Shown here piece after piece: positions 14,111-14,943 of a stretch of 14,943 nt of DNA. Within the stretch, counting starts at the first letter, position 1. The number at the start of each line of letters is the position of its first letter. The notes beneath the pieces are model-generated. The model ran no database searches. It saw only the letters and a program-made list of their open reading frames with translations, and was not told where the DNA came from. Source of the stretch: DASCNA01 sp036011305. GTDB lineage: Bacteria; Verrucomicrobiota; Lentisphaeria; Victivallales; GWF2-38-69. Both the position numbers and the translations under genes were made by a program. The DNA is taken from positions 1 to 14,943 of the forward strand of contig DASCNA010000225.1 of the NCBI GenBank assembly GCA_036011305.1. Direction: 5' to 3'.

Positions 14111-14701
14111 ATGCGTAAAACTTCTATTAATAGAAAGACAAAAGAAACGGATATAAAACTTAGACTTAATCTTGATGGTTCAGGAAACTATGATATTTCA
14201 ACGGGAATGCCTTTTATAGACCATATGCTTGAACTGTTTTCTAAGCATGGTTTATTTGACCTGGATATAAAAGCTGAAGGTGATCTTGATGTCGATTGTC
14301 ATCATACAGTTGAAGATTTGGGATTGGTGCTTGGGCAGGGTATTGCAGAAGCTCTTGGTGATAAAGCTGGAATCAAAAGGTACGGCTTTTTTGTGCTACC
14401 TATGGATGATACACTCGTTACTGTCGCTTTAGATTTATCCGGCAGACCATATTTAGTTTATAATGTAAAACCACCTAAAAGTTCTATTAACAATATTGAT
14501 ACGCGTCTGTTTCATGAATTTTTTCAGGCTTTGACTGTTAAAGCAGGAATAAATCTACATATTGTTTATCATAGCGGTCAGGAAATTCATCATTTGTTTG
14601 AAGCTATTTTTAAATGTTTTGCAAAAGCATTAGATATTGCATCTTCAAAAGATGAACGGTTGAAAGGTGAACTCATGTCTACTAAAGGAAGTCTCTGTTA
14701 A
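14111..14701 (+). CDS. hisB: Imidazoleglycerol-phosphate dehydratase
   Basis: A 196-residue, dehydratase-only HisB that turns imidazoleglycerol phosphate into imidazoleacetol phosphate, step six in histidine synthesis. It lacks the N-terminal phosphatase domain of the enterobacterial fusion. The paired metal-binding motifs of the internal repeat are clear: His38 in FIDHML, His64-His65-x-x-Glu68 in HHTVEDLG, His135-Glu136 in LFHEFF, and His160-His161-x-x-Glu164 in IHHLFEAIFK. These would hold two manganese ions per active site in a 24-subunit shell. The C-terminal STKGSL matches the usual STKG ending. Length is normal for the family (about 195). AAGGAT precedes the ATG. It sits 63 bases after purB and 30 bases before hisH, so it is part of the same transcription unit. 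Confidence 0.96.
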   Translation: MRKTSINRKTKETDIKLRLNLDGSGNYDISTGMPFIDHMLELFSKHGLFDLDIKAEGDLDVDCHHTVEDLGLVLGQGIAEALGDKAGIKRYGFFVLPMDDTLVTVALDLSGRPYLVYNVKPPKSSINNIDTRLFHEFFQALTVKAGINLHIVYHSGQEIHHLFEAIFKCFAKALDIASSKDERLKGELMSTKGSLC

Positions 14702-14731
14702 CTATTAATTTTTAAATATTCATTGGTAAAG

Positions 14732-14943
14732 ATGTTAGCACTTATAGATTATGGTATGGGCAATTTGTCCAGCGTTAAAAAAGCATTTATTGCGGCTGGT
14801 TCTAAAAATATAGAAATAATTGATGAACCTTCACGTTTAGCTAATGCAGATGCATTGATATTGCCCGGTGTAGGTAATTTTGGAGATGGGATAAAAAATT
14901 TAGAGAAATCAGGTTTTGCTGATGCTATTATAAATAATATTAA
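14732..14943 (+). CDS. hisH: Imidazole glycerol phosphate synthase, glutaminase subunit HisH (partial, cut by window end)
   Basis: The first 70 codons are present and run open to the window edge. The start reads MLALIDYGMGNLSSVKKAF, which is the standard HisH opening (IDYGMGNL-x-SV). LPGVGNFGDG (about residues 50-59) is the oxyanion-strand region of the class I glutamine amidotransferase fold; family members commonly have Ala or Ser where Asn stands in GVGNFGD. The catalytic Cys-His-Glu triad would lie beyond the edge and cannot be checked. HisH feeds ammonia to HisF to make imidazoleglycerol phosphate, the substrate of the HisB encoded just upstream, and AICAR. It begins 30 bases after hisB; GGTAAAG is a weak ribosome binding site, so coupling is plausible. 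hisF is expected just outside the window but cannot be seen. Confidence 0.94.
   Translation, partial: MLALIDYGMGNLSSVKKAFIAAGSKNIEIIDEPSRLANADALILPGVGNFGDGIKNLEKSGFADAIINNI

Overview
The window is a strongly AT-rich bacterial chromosome segment (roughly 30% G+C by eye) with genes on both strands and purine-rich ribosome binding sites of the AGAGGA/AAGGA type. A class B penicillin-binding protein, an ArnA-type lipid A pathway enzyme pair and a predicted secreted protein suggest a Gram-negative envelope. The purine gene purB is of the long, animal-like type found in only some bacterial phyla. I cannot name the species; Lentisphaerota or Spirochaetota-like lineages are possible, but this is a guess. 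I see no tRNA, rRNA, CRISPR array, transposase or phage structural gene.

Left part (1-4122): the first 360 bases hold the decayed remains of a small membrane protein with a SHOCT domain. A likely two-gene operon follows: a ketoacyl-ACP synthase III-like enzyme with an intact Cys-His-Asn triad, and a glutathione S-transferase-fold protein. A complete penicillin-binding protein 2 (mrdA) lies convergently on the minus strand and stands alone, without rodA or mre genes beside it.

Middle part (4302-9133): a divergent promoter region precedes a tight three-gene plus-strand operon of a GNAT acetyltransferase, an APH-fold small-molecule kinase and an Ntn-hydrolase of the C45 acyltransferase family. 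Then comes an accessory-looking stretch of small or odd genes. It holds an exported NUC1-family endonuclease homologue whose catalytic DRGH motif reads VCGQ, a 52-residue zinc-ribbon protein upstream of it on the same strand, a 62-residue membrane protein and a 91-residue helical protein. The gaps among these genes (7905-8021, 8181-8408, 8598-8857) are very AT-rich; beyond weak inverted repeats I see nothing in them.

Right part (9250-14943): an FMN nitroreductase with an N-terminal two-cluster ferredoxin domain (minus strand) is followed by the two halves of ArnA as separate genes: a UDP-Ara4N formyltransferase and a UDP-glucuronate oxidative decarboxylase. In enterobacteria these are one fused protein. 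A strong intrinsic terminator closes that unit. A new promoter then serves purB, hisB and hisH, the last cut by the window edge. PurB releases AICAR from SAICAR and the HisH/HisF reaction releases AICAR, so this cluster meets at one shared intermediate.

The most unusual items are the active-site-replaced nuclease homologue with its zinc-ribbon neighbour, the split arnA, and the acetyltransferase-kinase-C45 cassette. None proves a new system by itself.
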